Assembly: GCA_009663185.1 (NCBI GenBank) | Contig: VJZX01000004.1 | Location: forward strand, 1-64,000 | Origin: Isoptericola halalbus | GTDB lineage: Bacteria > Actinomycetota > Actinomycetes > Actinomycetales > Cellulomonadaceae | Length of the DNA: 64,000 bases | Reading direction: 5' to 3' | In this document: one piece after another, positions 35,684 through 43,827 of the stretch | Position numbering within the stretch: position 1 is the stretch's first letter | How the letters are laid out: every line of letters starts with the position of its first letter | Position numbers and translations under genes: made by a program | Notes under the pieces: generated by a model | Databases searched by the model: none | Told to the model about the DNA's origin: nothing | Seen by the model: only the letters and a program-made list of their open reading frames with translations

Positions 35684-36544
35684 ATGGCACTCACACAGGC
35701 GCTGAGCCGCCGCACGAGCTCGCGCATCACCGACACCGTCGTCTGGGTCATCCTCGCGGCCGGGGCGATCGTCATGATCGCCCCCTTGCTCTGGATGGTC
35801 TCCACCTCGCTGAAGACCACGCTCGAGGTCTTCGCCCTGCCGCCCGTGTGGATCCCCGAGGTCCCGCAGTGGGACACCTACGTACGGATGTGGGCGGACT
35901 CGCTGATCCTCTCGGGCTTTCGCAACAGCCTCACCGTGTCGCTCACGGTGACGGTCATCGGGACGTTCACCTGCGCACTGGCGGCGTTCTCGCTGGCCAA
36001 GATGCGGCTGCCGTTCCGCAACGTCATCTTCATCGGCCTGCTGTCGGGAATCATGATCCCGTTCCCGACGCTGATGATCCCGCAGTTCGTGATGTTCTCG
36101 CGGATCGGCTGGGTCGACACGCTGCTGCCGCTGATCGTCCCGGCGATCTTCGGCAACATCGTCATGATCTTCTTCCTGCGCCAGTACCTCGAGAACGTCC
36201 CGAACTCATTGGTCGAGGCCGCCAAGATCGACGGCGCGTCCTACTGGCAGATCTTCTGGAAGATGATCATGCCGATCATCCGTCCGGCTGTCGCCGCGCA
36301 GTTCATCCTGTGGTTCATGTTCGTCTGGAACGACTACCTCGCGCCGATCCTGTACCTGAACACGCCCGAGCGGCAGACGCTGCAGGTCGTGATCGCGAAC
36401 ATGAACGTCCAGTACGCGACGCAGCGCGACTACCCGCTCATCATGGGTGCCTCGGCCGTGGCTCTGGTGCCGATCCTCGTCGTGTTCCTCATCTTCCAGC
36501 GCCAGATCATCGAGTCGGTCGCGCTCACGGGCACCAAGGGCTGA
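35684..36544 (+). CDS. CUT1 ABC importer permease (MalG/AraQ-like)
   Basis: A 286-residue permease with six transmembrane segments; MIAPLLWMVSTSLKTTLEV is the MalG-type N-terminus and VEAAKIDGASYWQIFWKMIM the EAA loop. GGAGGAAACC sits just before its ATG. No ATP-binding subunit gene is found in this cluster, so a shared MsiK-type ATPase from elsewhere in the genome is expected, as is usual for actinobacterial CUT1 systems. Confidence 0.94.
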   Translation: MALTQALSRRTSSRITDTVVWVILAAGAIVMIAPLLWMVSTSLKTTLEVFALPPVWIPEVPQWDTYVRMWADSLILSGFRNSLTVSLTVTVIGTFTCALAAFSLAKMRLPFRNVIFIGLLSGIMIPFPTLMIPQFVMFSRIGWVDTLLPLIVPAIFGNIVMIFFLRQYLENVPNSLVEAAKIDGASYWQIFWKMIMPIIRPAVAAQFILWFMFVWNDYLAPILYLNTPERQTLQVVIANMNVQYATQRDYPLIMGASAVALVPILVVFLIFQRQIIESVALTGTKG

Positions 36545-36545
36545 C

Positions 36546-37913
36546 ATGACCGAGCTCGAGGCCCGGGCCGCCGTCGACACCGCGGCCTGGGGAGACAAGC
36601 ACGTCCACGACCCGACGATCGTCACCGACGACGACGGCACGTACTGGCTGTTCTCGACCGATGCCCGGTACGACGGCCCGGTCCGCGGCGGCGTGCAGAT
36701 CCGCCGGTCGACGGATCTGGTGACGTGGGAGTTCCACGGCTGGGCGTTCGACGACGTGCCGGCGCCGGCTCGGGCGTGGTCCGGCGCGGTCGGCCTGTGG
36801 GCGCCCGAGGTCGTGCTCACCGCCACCCCCGCCGGGCAGCGGTGGCGCATGTACTACTCGGCGTCGACGTTCGGGTCGCGGCGCTCGGCGGTCGGGCTGG
36901 CGACGGCCCCGCACCCGTCGGGCCCGTGGACCGACCGCGGCATCGTCGTCGCGAGCGAGCACGTCGAGGGGCCCGAGGGCCTCGGCCAGCCCAACGCGAT
37001 CGACGCCAACCTCGTGACCGAGGCCGACGGGACCCAGTGGCTCGTCTACGGCTCGTTCTTCGGCGGCATCCACGTGCTGCCCGTCGACCCGGTCACGGGG
37101 TTCGTGCCCGACGCGCCCGCCTCCGGCGCGCTGCACACCACGCCGGGCACGCTGCTCGCGCGACGGCCGCGGTCCGTCGACAACGGCGCCGTCGAGGGCG
37201 CGTTCGTCCTGCCCCGCCCGGGCGGCGGCTGGTCGCTGCTCGTGTCCTACGACTCGCTGGCGGGCAGCTACCACCTGCGCGCCGCCGTCGGCGACGCCGT
37301 GACCGGACCTTTCCGCGACCGCGCCGGGCGCCTCATGACCGACGACGGTCCCGACGTCGACCCCTGGTCCGTCGGGGTGCCGGTCCTGTCCGGGCACCGG
37401 CTCGCCGGGGGCCCCGGCGTGCTGGCCCCCGGCCACGCCTCGGTCCTCACCGAGACGGTCACCACGGCCAACGGCCCGGTCACGCGCCAGCTGCTGGTGC
37501 ACCACGTGCGCGATGCCGACGCGCCGACCGAGCACCGCCTGCAGGTGCGCCGCCTCGTGTGGACGCACGACGGGTGGCCGCTCGCCGCACCGCAACCGTG
37601 GGCCGGCGCGGCCCTGGAGGACGACGACGTCGCGCACTGGCCGGCGGACCCCGCGGTGCTCGACGGCACGTGGGAGACGCTCACGCCCGGCGCCGACCCG
37701 AGGGTCGTGCAGGACGGCGTCGTCGGCCCGCTCCCCCCGCGCACCGACGTGCGCCCGCGCGGGCAGGGCCGGTTCACCTGGACCGCGCCCGACGGCGCGG
37801 CGGTCTCCGCCGTCGTCTACCCGGGCTGGGATGCGGTGCGCGAGCGTGCGACGCTGTGCCTGAGCGCGCTCGACGACGCCGGGCGCGTCGCGCTCGCGAC
37901 CCGCCTGCCGTAG
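36546..37913 (+). CDS. GH43 arabinanase/arabinofuranosidase, intracellular, with C-terminal lipocalin-like domain
   Basis: A 455-residue GH43 enzyme without signal peptide, starting one base after the permease stop. Catalytic residues fit as Asp22 (VHDPTIV), Asp153 (NAIDANLV) and Glu217 (GAVEGAFVL). YYSASTFGSRRSAVGLAT and YGSFFGGIHV are arabinanase-type blocks. Residues about 335-455 form an extra domain (QGRFTWTAPDGAAVSAVVYP) like the lipocalin-like C-terminus of intracellular arabinanases. It probably shortens imported arabino-oligosaccharides. Exo or endo action cannot be told from sequence. Confidence 0.88.
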   Translation: MTELEARAAVDTAAWGDKHVHDPTIVTDDDGTYWLFSTDARYDGPVRGGVQIRRSTDLVTWEFHGWAFDDVPAPARAWSGAVGLWAPEVVLTATPAGQRWRMYYSASTFGSRRSAVGLATAPHPSGPWTDRGIVVASEHVEGPEGLGQPNAIDANLVTEADGTQWLVYGSFFGGIHVLPVDPVTGFVPDAPASGALHTTPGTLLARRPRSVDNGAVEGAFVLPRPGGGWSLLVSYDSLAGSYHLRAAVGDAVTGPFRDRAGRLMTDDGPDVDPWSVGVPVLSGHRLAGGPGVLAPGHASVLTETVTTANGPVTRQLLVHHVRDADAPTEHRLQVRRLVWTHDGWPLAAPQPWAGAALEDDDVAHWPADPAVLDGTWETLTPGADPRVVQDGVVGPLPPRTDVRPRGQGRFTWTAPDGAAVSAVVYPGWDAVRERATLCLSALDDAGRVALATRLP

Positions 37914-37921
37914 GAGGACCC

Positions 37922-38581
37922 GTGACGGATGCGCGACGACGCGTCGCGGACGCCGAGGTGCCCGGGTGGGCCGGCGGTGTGATGCTCGGCCTGCGCTGGA
38001 TCACGCTCCTCGTCGAGATCAACGTCATGATGCTGCTCGGCACGCTCGCGGGCGGTGTCGTGCTCGGCCTCGGACCCGCGCTGCGGGCCGGCAGCGCCGT
38101 CGCGGGAGCGATGACCGCCGAGCCCACGCCGTGGCGCACGTTCTGGCGCACGTGGCGGGCAGGCTTCGGCCGCACCAACCTGACGTTCGCGCCCGTGTGG
38201 GTCGTGGGCGTGCTGCTGTGGTTCGACGGCGTGGCGGTGACGCTGCTTGACGGACCGGCCCGGGCGGCCCTGCAGGTCGGGCTCGTACTCGTCGGCGTGT
38301 GGGCCGCCCTCGTGCTCGCGGCGTGGCCGCGCGTGACGCTGCGCTACGACCGCGGCGTGGGCGAGACCTGGCGCTTCCTGCTGCTGCTCCCGCTGCTCGG
38401 CCCGACGACGTCGCTCGCCGTTCTCGTCGTCCTCGGCGCGACCGGGCTCGCCCTCTGGACGCTGCCGGTGCTGGTCGTGCTGGTGGGGGCGTCGTTCCCG
38501 CTGTGGGCGACCGGGCGCCTGGTCGACGACCGTCTCGACCGCATCGACGCCGGTGGCGGTCGCGAGGCAGCCCGGGAGTGA
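37922..38581 (+). CDS. DUF624 (YesL-like) membrane protein
   Basis: A 219-residue protein with about five hydrophobic segments (WITLLVEINVMMLLGTLAGG, GLVLVGVWAALVLAAWPRV). This is the DUF624/YesL pattern, found beside CUT1 importers of plant polysaccharide loci. Role unknown. GTG 37922, nine bases after the GH43 stop, is preceded by AGGAGG. Confidence 0.85.
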   Translation: MTDARRRVADAEVPGWAGGVMLGLRWITLLVEINVMMLLGTLAGGVVLGLGPALRAGSAVAGAMTAEPTPWRTFWRTWRAGFGRTNLTFAPVWVVGVLLWFDGVAVTLLDGPARAALQVGLVLVGVWAALVLAAWPRVTLRYDRGVGETWRFLLLLPLLGPTTSLAVLVVLGATGLALWTLPVLVVLVGASFPLWATGRLVDDRLDRIDAGGGREAARE

Positions 38582-38589
38582 TCCCCCGG

Positions 38590-38938
38590 TCCCGGATGCT
38601 GCGCTGCTCGCGCGACTCGCCAGAAGCGTCACCAGCCTGCCCCAGGGGATGAGCCAGCCGAGGTCGGTGGTGAACCTGCCGTCGAGGCCGAGGTCGAAGG
38701 CTGCGGGCCCTCGAGCACGTACGACAGGTGCGTGAACGTGTGCCCGGGCGTGGCCATGGCGCGCGCTCAGGGCGGGGCTCACCCTGACGACGTCGCCGTC
38801 GCGGATGGCGGTCCGGTCGACGGTCACGTGGTCCTCGCCGTTGACGTGGTAGGTCGCGCCGGTCTGCTGCGCGAGCGCGTAGAGACAGCTGCGGTCGCCG
38901 AGCGACGGGGTCTCGGTGGTGATGATCGTGACAGCCAT
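38590..38938 (-). pseudogene. Decayed metallo-beta-lactamase/rhodanese (persulfide dioxygenase-like) gene
   Basis: About 115 codons remain of a protein normally near 450. MAVTIITTETPSLGDRS, the family's N-terminus, is joined directly to YALAQQTGATYHVN, so the HxHxDH active-site segment between is deleted. After RDGDVVRV the frame shifts: the metal-binding block TPGHTFTHLSYVLEG is read in another frame at 38754-38699. A rhodanese-like LGWLIPWGRLVTLLA follows in the first frame. With internal deletions and a frameshift, it cannot make the enzyme. It is divergent from thioredoxin across a CsoR-type operator, where an intact copy would be expected. Confidence 0.8.
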
Positions 38939-38962
38939 CGTGCGACCTCCCGGTCGCTCTTG

Positions 38963-38978
38963 ATACCCCCGGGGGTAT
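38963..38978. promoter_or_regulatory. CsoR/CstR-type operator
   Basis: Perfect palindrome ATACCCCCGGGGGTAT, the known pattern of CsoR-family operators. A second, degenerate copy (TACCCCCGCGGTA) is at 38996-39008. A -10-like TATACT (38976-38981) overlaps the palindrome, so binding would block the thioredoxin operon promoter. Confidence 0.8.
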
Positions 38979-39035
38979 ACTGACTCACGACGACGTACCC
39001 CCGCGGTATTCGTTCGACTCGAAGGAGCTTCACCC

Positions 39036-39407
39036 ATGGCTACCGTCAACCTCACGGCCGAGACGTTCGCCGACACGATCGAGAAGGACGGCATCGTCCT
39101 CGTCGACTGGTGGGCCTCCTGGTGTGGCCCGTGCCGCAGGTTCGCCCCGGTCTTCGAGCACGCGTCCGAGGAGCACGACGACATCGTCTTCGGCAAGGTC
39201 GACACGGAGGCCGAGCGGGCACTGTCGGCCCAGGCGAGCATCACGTCCATCCCGACGCTCATGGTCTTCCGCGACGGCATCCTCGTCTACGACCGGGCCG
39301 GCGCCCTGCCGGGTGCGGCGCTCGACCAGGTCATCGCGGCCGTGCGCAAGCTCGACATGGACAAGGTCCGTGAGCAGGTTGCGCAGCAGGAGAAGCGGAC
39401 GGCGTGA
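39036..39407 (+). CDS. Thioredoxin
   Basis: A 123-residue thioredoxin: LVDWWASWCGPCRRFAPVF with active-site Cys30 and Cys33, and the cis-Pro motif SIPTLMVF. GAAGGAG precedes ATG 39036. First gene of thioredoxin-DUF302-CsoR-family, behind the CsoR-type operator. The setting suggests reduction of persulfides or disulfides under sulfur stress rather than the general thioredoxin role. Confidence 0.95.
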   Translation: MATVNLTAETFADTIEKDGIVLVDWWASWCGPCRRFAPVFEHASEEHDDIVFGKVDTEAERALSAQASITSIPTLMVFRDGILVYDRAGALPGAALDQVIAAVRKLDMDKVREQVAQQEKRTA

Positions 39408-39451
39408 CGTCGGCAGCCCGCGGGGACAACCCAGGACCCAAGGAGAGCTCC

Positions 39452-40119
<668 letters not shown>

Positions 40120-40162
40120 ACCGGGCCGCACCCGGCGCGATCAGCACTCCGGACGTGCGAGC

Positions 40163-41026
40163 ATGTCGGCCATGCTGAGCACGAGCGTGGTGGTCACGGC
40201 GTTCGACCAGGGTGCGCTGGTCGCCGAGGCGGTGCGGTCGGCCCTGCGGCAGACGCGCCCGCCCGAAGCCGTGATCGTCGTGGACGACGGTTCGACCGAC
40301 CCGGAATCGCTCGCGGTCCTGGAGCGCCTCGAGGAGTCAGGCGGCGTGCAGGTCCTGCGTCAGGCGAACGCGGGCGTGAGCGCCGCGCGGAACACGGGGA
40401 TCGGCGCGGCGCGGACAGACCTCGTGGCCGTGCTCGACGGCGACGACACGCTCGCGCCGACGTTCCTCTATCGCACGAGCGCGCTCCTGGAGGCCGACCC
40501 CGAGGTCCGTGCCGCATCGTCGTGGCTGCACCTGCACGGAGTCGTCGACGCCGTCGTGTGCCCGACGGGCGGCCGAGCGGCCGACTTCCTGCACCGCAAC
40601 GCCTGCGCGGCGACGGCGCTGGTGCGCCGCGACGCCTGGGAGGCGTGCGGGGGGTACGACGAGGAGATGCGCAGCGGGTTCGAGGACTGGGACTTCTTCC
40701 TGTCGCTGATCGGTCAGGAAGGGAGGATCGACATCGTCTCCGAGCCGCTGATCGAGTACCGCACCGCACCGGCGTCCGCGAACCTGCGCTCCATGGACAA
40801 GCGTCTGGAGCTCTACGGACGCATCATCGACAAGCATCGCGGAGTGTTCGAGCAGCATCTCCGCGAGACGCTCCTGGCTCTCGAGGAGCGCGCGATGGGC
40901 GCTCAGGCCCGCTGGGAGGACGTCGTGGCGTCGGACCCGTCGCTGCCGCTGGGCACGATCACCTACGGCGACGGTGGGATGGCCGCCGCCGTCCGGATCG
41001 CGACACGGCGGCGCACATCTGTCTAG
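40163..41026 (+). CDS. Glycosyltransferase family 2
   Basis: A 287-residue GT-A fold transferase. SVVVTAFDQGALVAEAVRS, VIVVDDGSTDPES and VAVLDGDDTLAPTFL (the DxD metal motif) are clear; GGYDEEMRSGFEDWDFFLSL carries the ED-type catalytic segment. No membrane span. Donor and acceptor sugars are unknown. It sits alone, without polysaccharide genes nearby. ATG 40172 is a second possible start. Confidence 0.9.
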   Translation: MSAMLSTSVVVTAFDQGALVAEAVRSALRQTRPPEAVIVVDDGSTDPESLAVLERLEESGGVQVLRQANAGVSAARNTGIGAARTDLVAVLDGDDTLAPTFLYRTSALLEADPEVRAASSWLHLHGVVDAVVCPTGGRAADFLHRNACAATALVRRDAWEACGGYDEEMRSGFEDWDFFLSLIGQEGRIDIVSEPLIEYRTAPASANLRSMDKRLELYGRIIDKHRGVFEQHLRETLLALEERAMGAQARWEDVVASDPSLPLGTITYGDGGMAAAVRIATRRRTSV

Positions 41027-41034
41027 CGCAGGTC

Positions 41035-41154
41035 TCAGTGCGAGGGGTGGTGGCGGTGGGGCCGGAGCTCGTGCCAGACCCAGCGGCCGAGAGAACAGGC
41101 GCCGATCGTGGCGATGATGAGCATCGCCACGGTGAGGATCAGCTGGCCGGTCAT
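41035..41154 (-). CDS. Very small membrane protein
   Basis: A 39-residue protein with one transmembrane helix (QLILTVAMLIIATIGACSLG) and a basic, His-rich tail (RPHRHHPSH). Its ATG overlaps the stop of the 73-residue gene upstream by four bases. No family is recognised. The overlap and an amphipathic-plus-hydrophobic design favour a real gene. Confidence 0.5.
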   Translation of the reverse strand: MTGQLILTVAMLIIATIGACSLGRWVWHELRPHRHHPSH

Positions 41155-41372
41155 GGCAGAACTCCGGCCGAGCGTGCCGGACGCCGGTCGAGCGCGTCGG
41201 CAGCGGCGCGGTCGGGTTCGGTCAGCGCTCTGAGGAGATCCGCAGCCTCGAGCATGACGTCGACGGTGAAGCTGGTGGGCTGCTCGCCGGCGTGGATGCG
41301 GGCGGCTGCACGAGCGAGTCTGTCGGACAGCATCGTGGGTCGGCCGTCGCCGGCGGTGGCGGCAGTTCTCAT
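41151..41372 (-). CDS. Small hypothetical protein
   Basis: A 73-residue acidic/basic helical protein (RLARAAARIHAGEQP, SFTVDVMLEAADLLRALTEP) with no signal or membrane segment. No family is recognised. It is coupled by a 4-bp overlap to the 39-residue membrane protein, which suggests a two-gene unit. GGAGGACCC lies just upstream of its ATG. Confidence 0.5.
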   Translation of the reverse strand: MRTAATAGDGRPTMLSDRLARAAARIHAGEQPTSFTVDVMLEAADLLRALTEPDRAAADALDRRPARSAGVLP

Positions 41373-41465
41373 CGGGTCCTCCAGTGAGCGTCTGGAATCC
41401 TGCGCTCAGCCTGTGGCACCGACCTCAGCGCTCGGCCGAAGATCCTCGCGGGCCGCTCAAGATCC

Positions 41466-41492
41466 TCTTGACGTTCTTGAGGTTCTTGACGT
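41466..41492. repeat. Three tandem 9-bp units TCTTGACGT/TCTTGAGGT
   Basis: Units at 41466, 41475 and 41484 (TCTTGACGT, TCTTGAGGT, TCTTGACGT). Each contains TTGA(C/G)G, like a -35 box, on the strand of the acetyltransferase gene 118 bases downstream. Confidence 0.8.
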
Positions 41493-41609
41493 TCTGATGG
41501 CCTCGCCTCCGGCGTTGAGGCCCAGCCGGCGCGCCCGCCCCTGTGGGAGAGAAAAGCGCGGTGCCGGCTTAGGTTTGGTCCGGAGCGGAAGAGCCGATGA
41601 CCGGGAGAC

Positions 41610-42236
41610 ATGTCCGCGAAGGAGGCGGCAGGACCGATGCGGGATCGTGAGATCGACGTGCTTTCCAGAATCCGGCGAGGTCTTCTCTACACGGAGTCGG
41701 AGGCATCGTTCCAGTCCTCTCAGCGGCGCTCGGACCTGATCTTCGACTACAACCAGACGCGACCGGGCGACACCGAGCGACGCCGATCCCTGCTCGAGTC
41801 GATCCTCGGATCTGTCGGAGCACGCACCGTGCTCGCCTCGCCGTTCCACGCCGGATTCGGCAGCAACGTCCATATCGGTGACGACTTCTTCGGCAACGTC
41901 AACCTGACGTTCGTCGATGACGTCGAGATCCGGATCGGCGACGAGGTGATGATCGCGCCGAGCGTGACGCTGACCACGACCGGACACCCGGTCCATCCGC
42001 ACCTGCGGGTCGACTTCCGCCGGTTCTCCGAACCCATCGTCATCGAGGACAAGGTCTGGATCGGCAGCAACTGCGTCGTTCTGCCGGGTGTCCGGATCGG
42101 GTACGGGGCGGTGATCGGCGCCGGCAGTGTCGTCACTCACGACATCCCGCCGATGACCGTCGCCGTGGGAGTGCCGTGCCGAGTGGTTCGGCAGATCACG
42201 GAAGAGGACCTCGCCACGCGGGGGGCGTCGAGCTAG
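41610..42236 (+). CDS. Sugar O-acetyltransferase (LacA/Maa type)
   Basis: A 208-residue left-handed beta-helix acetyltransferase. The N-terminal maltose/galactoside acetyltransferase segment (FQSSQRRSDLIFDYNQTRPG) is followed by hexapeptide repeats: GSNVHIGDDFFGNVNL, TTTGHPVHPHLR with the catalytic His, VWIGSNCVVLPGVRIG and AVIGAGSVVTHDIPP. It acetylates sugars with acetyl-CoA, probably for detoxification. Placed between arabinan genes, but no operator is seen upstream. ATG 41640 is an alternative start. Confidence 0.93.
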   Translation: MSAKEAAGPMRDREIDVLSRIRRGLLYTESEASFQSSQRRSDLIFDYNQTRPGDTERRRSLLESILGSVGARTVLASPFHAGFGSNVHIGDDFFGNVNLTFVDDVEIRIGDEVMIAPSVTLTTTGHPVHPHLRVDFRRFSEPIVIEDKVWIGSNCVVLPGVRIGYGAVIGAGSVVTHDIPPMTVAVGVPCRVVRQITEEDLATRGASS

Positions 42237-42389
42237 GGCACCCGCGCGGCGATGACATCCGGGGTCTCGGCAGCAACGAGTTCTGCCTCGACTGACGGCG
42301 AGCCCGCCCGCCCGCATCGGACGACGAACGGAACCGCGGCGCCTCACCGCGCACATGGGAGACGCACCGTGAGCCTTCCCTAGTGACGG

Positions 42390-43472
42390 CTACGCGACCG
42401 CGACGCGGACGTCCTCGATACCGCCCGGCTGGACGGCGACGACCTTCTCGGCCGCACCTGTCGGGACGTCGCCGGTCGACTCGCGGCCCATGATGCGCGA
42501 GTCCGGGACCACCCGCCGGTACCCGCGACCGTTCATGCTCGCGATCCGCTCGACGAGCAGGTCGACGGCGGTGCGCGCGATCTGCTCGCGCCCGGGGTCG
42601 ACGGAGCTGATGGTCGGCGCGGAGTACTTGACGTCGTCGATGTCGTCGAAGCCGATCAGCGCGACGTCGCCCGGCACGTCGATGCGGCGGGCATGCAGGG
42701 CGTGCAGGGCCCCGAGGGCCATGGCGTCGTTGAGCGCGAAGACGGCATCGATCTCGATTCCGGCGTCGAGCATGCGTGCCATGGTCTCGGCGCCCGTCGA
42801 GCGGTGCCAGAGGCCGGCCTCGCCGACGAGCTCGGGGTCGTAGGGCAGGCCCGCCTCCTCCAGGCCCTGCAGGTACCCGGCCGTGCGCAGCGCGGCCGAA
42901 CCGACCTGCTCGCCCTCGTGCGCGCCGACGACGGCGATGCGCTTGCGGCCGAGCGCCGCAAGGTGCAGCGTGGCGGCCTTCGCGGCCGCGACATTGTTCA
43001 TCGTCACGTGGTCCGCCGGTGCGTCGAACACGCGCTCGCCGAGCACCACGAGCGGGAACTCGACCGAGAAGAGGTCGATGTCGTCCTGGCCCAGCTCGAG
43101 CGGCGAGAAGATCAGGCCGTCCGTGAGGTGACGCCGCTTGCCGGAGAGCACCTCGACCTCACGGTCGCGGCTCGCGCTCGTCTGCTCGATGAGGACTGTG
43201 AGCCTGTGCTCCTCCGCCGAACGGATGACCGAGTCGGCGAGCTCGGCGAAGTACGGCAGCGACAGCTCAGGCACGGCGAGCGTGATCATGTCCGTGCGGC
43301 GCGTGCGCAGGTTGCGGGCCGTCGTGTTGAGGCGGTACCCGAGGTGCTCGATGGCCTCCTCGACGCGCTCGCGCGTCTCCGGCCGGATGTGCGGGTAGCC
43401 GTTGACGACGTTCGAGACCGTCTTGATCGACACCCCCGCACGGACCGCGACGTCGTGCATCGTGACCGTCAT
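42390..43472 (-). CDS. LacI-family repressor of the arabinan genes
   Basis: A 360-residue LacI/GalR regulator. The HTH and hinge are MTMHDVAVRAGVSIKTVSNV and NTTARNLRTRRTDM. The effector domain follows the periplasmic-binding-protein fold, with GLIFSPLELGQDD, RKRIAVVGAHEGEQ and VALIGFDDIDDVKYSAPTIS. An operator copy (43509-43520) lies 37 bases upstream of its ATG, indicating autoregulation. The same motif at four other transcription units in the window defines its likely regulon. The inducer is probably arabinose or an arabino-oligosaccharide. A ribosome site GAGAGGGGAG precedes ATG 43472. Confidence 0.92.
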   Translation of the reverse strand: MTVTMHDVAVRAGVSIKTVSNVVNGYPHIRPETRERVEEAIEHLGYRLNTTARNLRTRRTDMITLAVPELSLPYFAELADSVIRSAEEHRLTVLIEQTSASRDREVEVLSGKRRHLTDGLIFSPLELGQDDIDLFSVEFPLVVLGERVFDAPADHVTMNNVAAAKAATLHLAALGRKRIAVVGAHEGEQVGSAALRTAGYLQGLEEAGLPYDPELVGEAGLWHRSTGAETMARMLDAGIEIDAVFALNDAMALGALHALHARRIDVPGDVALIGFDDIDDVKYSAPTISSVDPGREQIARTAVDLLVERIASMNGRGYRRVVPDSRIMGRESTGDVPTGAAEKVVAVQPGGIEDVRVAVA

Positions 43473-43508
43473 CAGGACTCCCCTCTCGCCTACCCGACAC
43501 CGCCACAG

Positions 43509-43520
43509 TACATCGTTGTA
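43509..43520. promoter_or_regulatory. LacI-type operator, class 1, lacI autoregulation
   Basis: TACATCGTTGTA, exact consensus, upstream of the repressor gene. Confidence 0.75.
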
Positions 43521-43784
43521 GAACATCGTGTCCCGCGCGGCGCGTCAGCTCGGCGGCCCGCCCGGGTGGCCACGCTACTGCGCCTCGGTCTGCCATGACG
43601 GGTTGCCCCACCGGCTCGACGCCCTCGGAGACCGACCCGTCGTCGCGCAGGGGCGCCGTCAGCGCGCGCGGACGCCGACTGCGTCGACGACGACGTCGCG
43701 CAGGGACGCGCGCTCGGCACGCTCGTGACCGCGGGCGTGAAGCCTCCGCAGGACGACCGAGACAGCGCGGGACGGTGTAGTCTC
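43521..43784. other. Divergent intergenic region, no gene recognised
   Basis: The 355-base gap between the repressor and the second GH51 gene holds the two operators at its ends. The middle part has only short high-GC frames with no recognisable family. It is longer than promoters require and could be decayed sequence. Confidence 0.5.
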
Positions 43785-43796
43785 TACATCGTTGTA
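43785..43796. promoter_or_regulatory. LacI-type operator, class 1, second GH51 gene
   Basis: TACATCGTTGTA, exact consensus, 31 bases upstream of the GH51 ATG. A -10-like TAGTCT lies immediately before it, so the site would cover the transcription start. Confidence 0.75.
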
Positions 43797-43827
43797 GCGA
43801 CCCTTCGACCGAGCTCAACGAGGAACG

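Noticed and set aside
37817-39280. A 487-codon minus-strand frame as one gene
   Set aside because: It joins the antisense of DUF624, the metallo-beta-lactamase remnant and the antisense of thioredoxin; only the middle piece resembles a real family, and that is decayed.
43521-43784. Possible small gene between lacI and GH51
   Set aside because: Short frames there have no ribosome site, no family resemblance and only high-GC composition.
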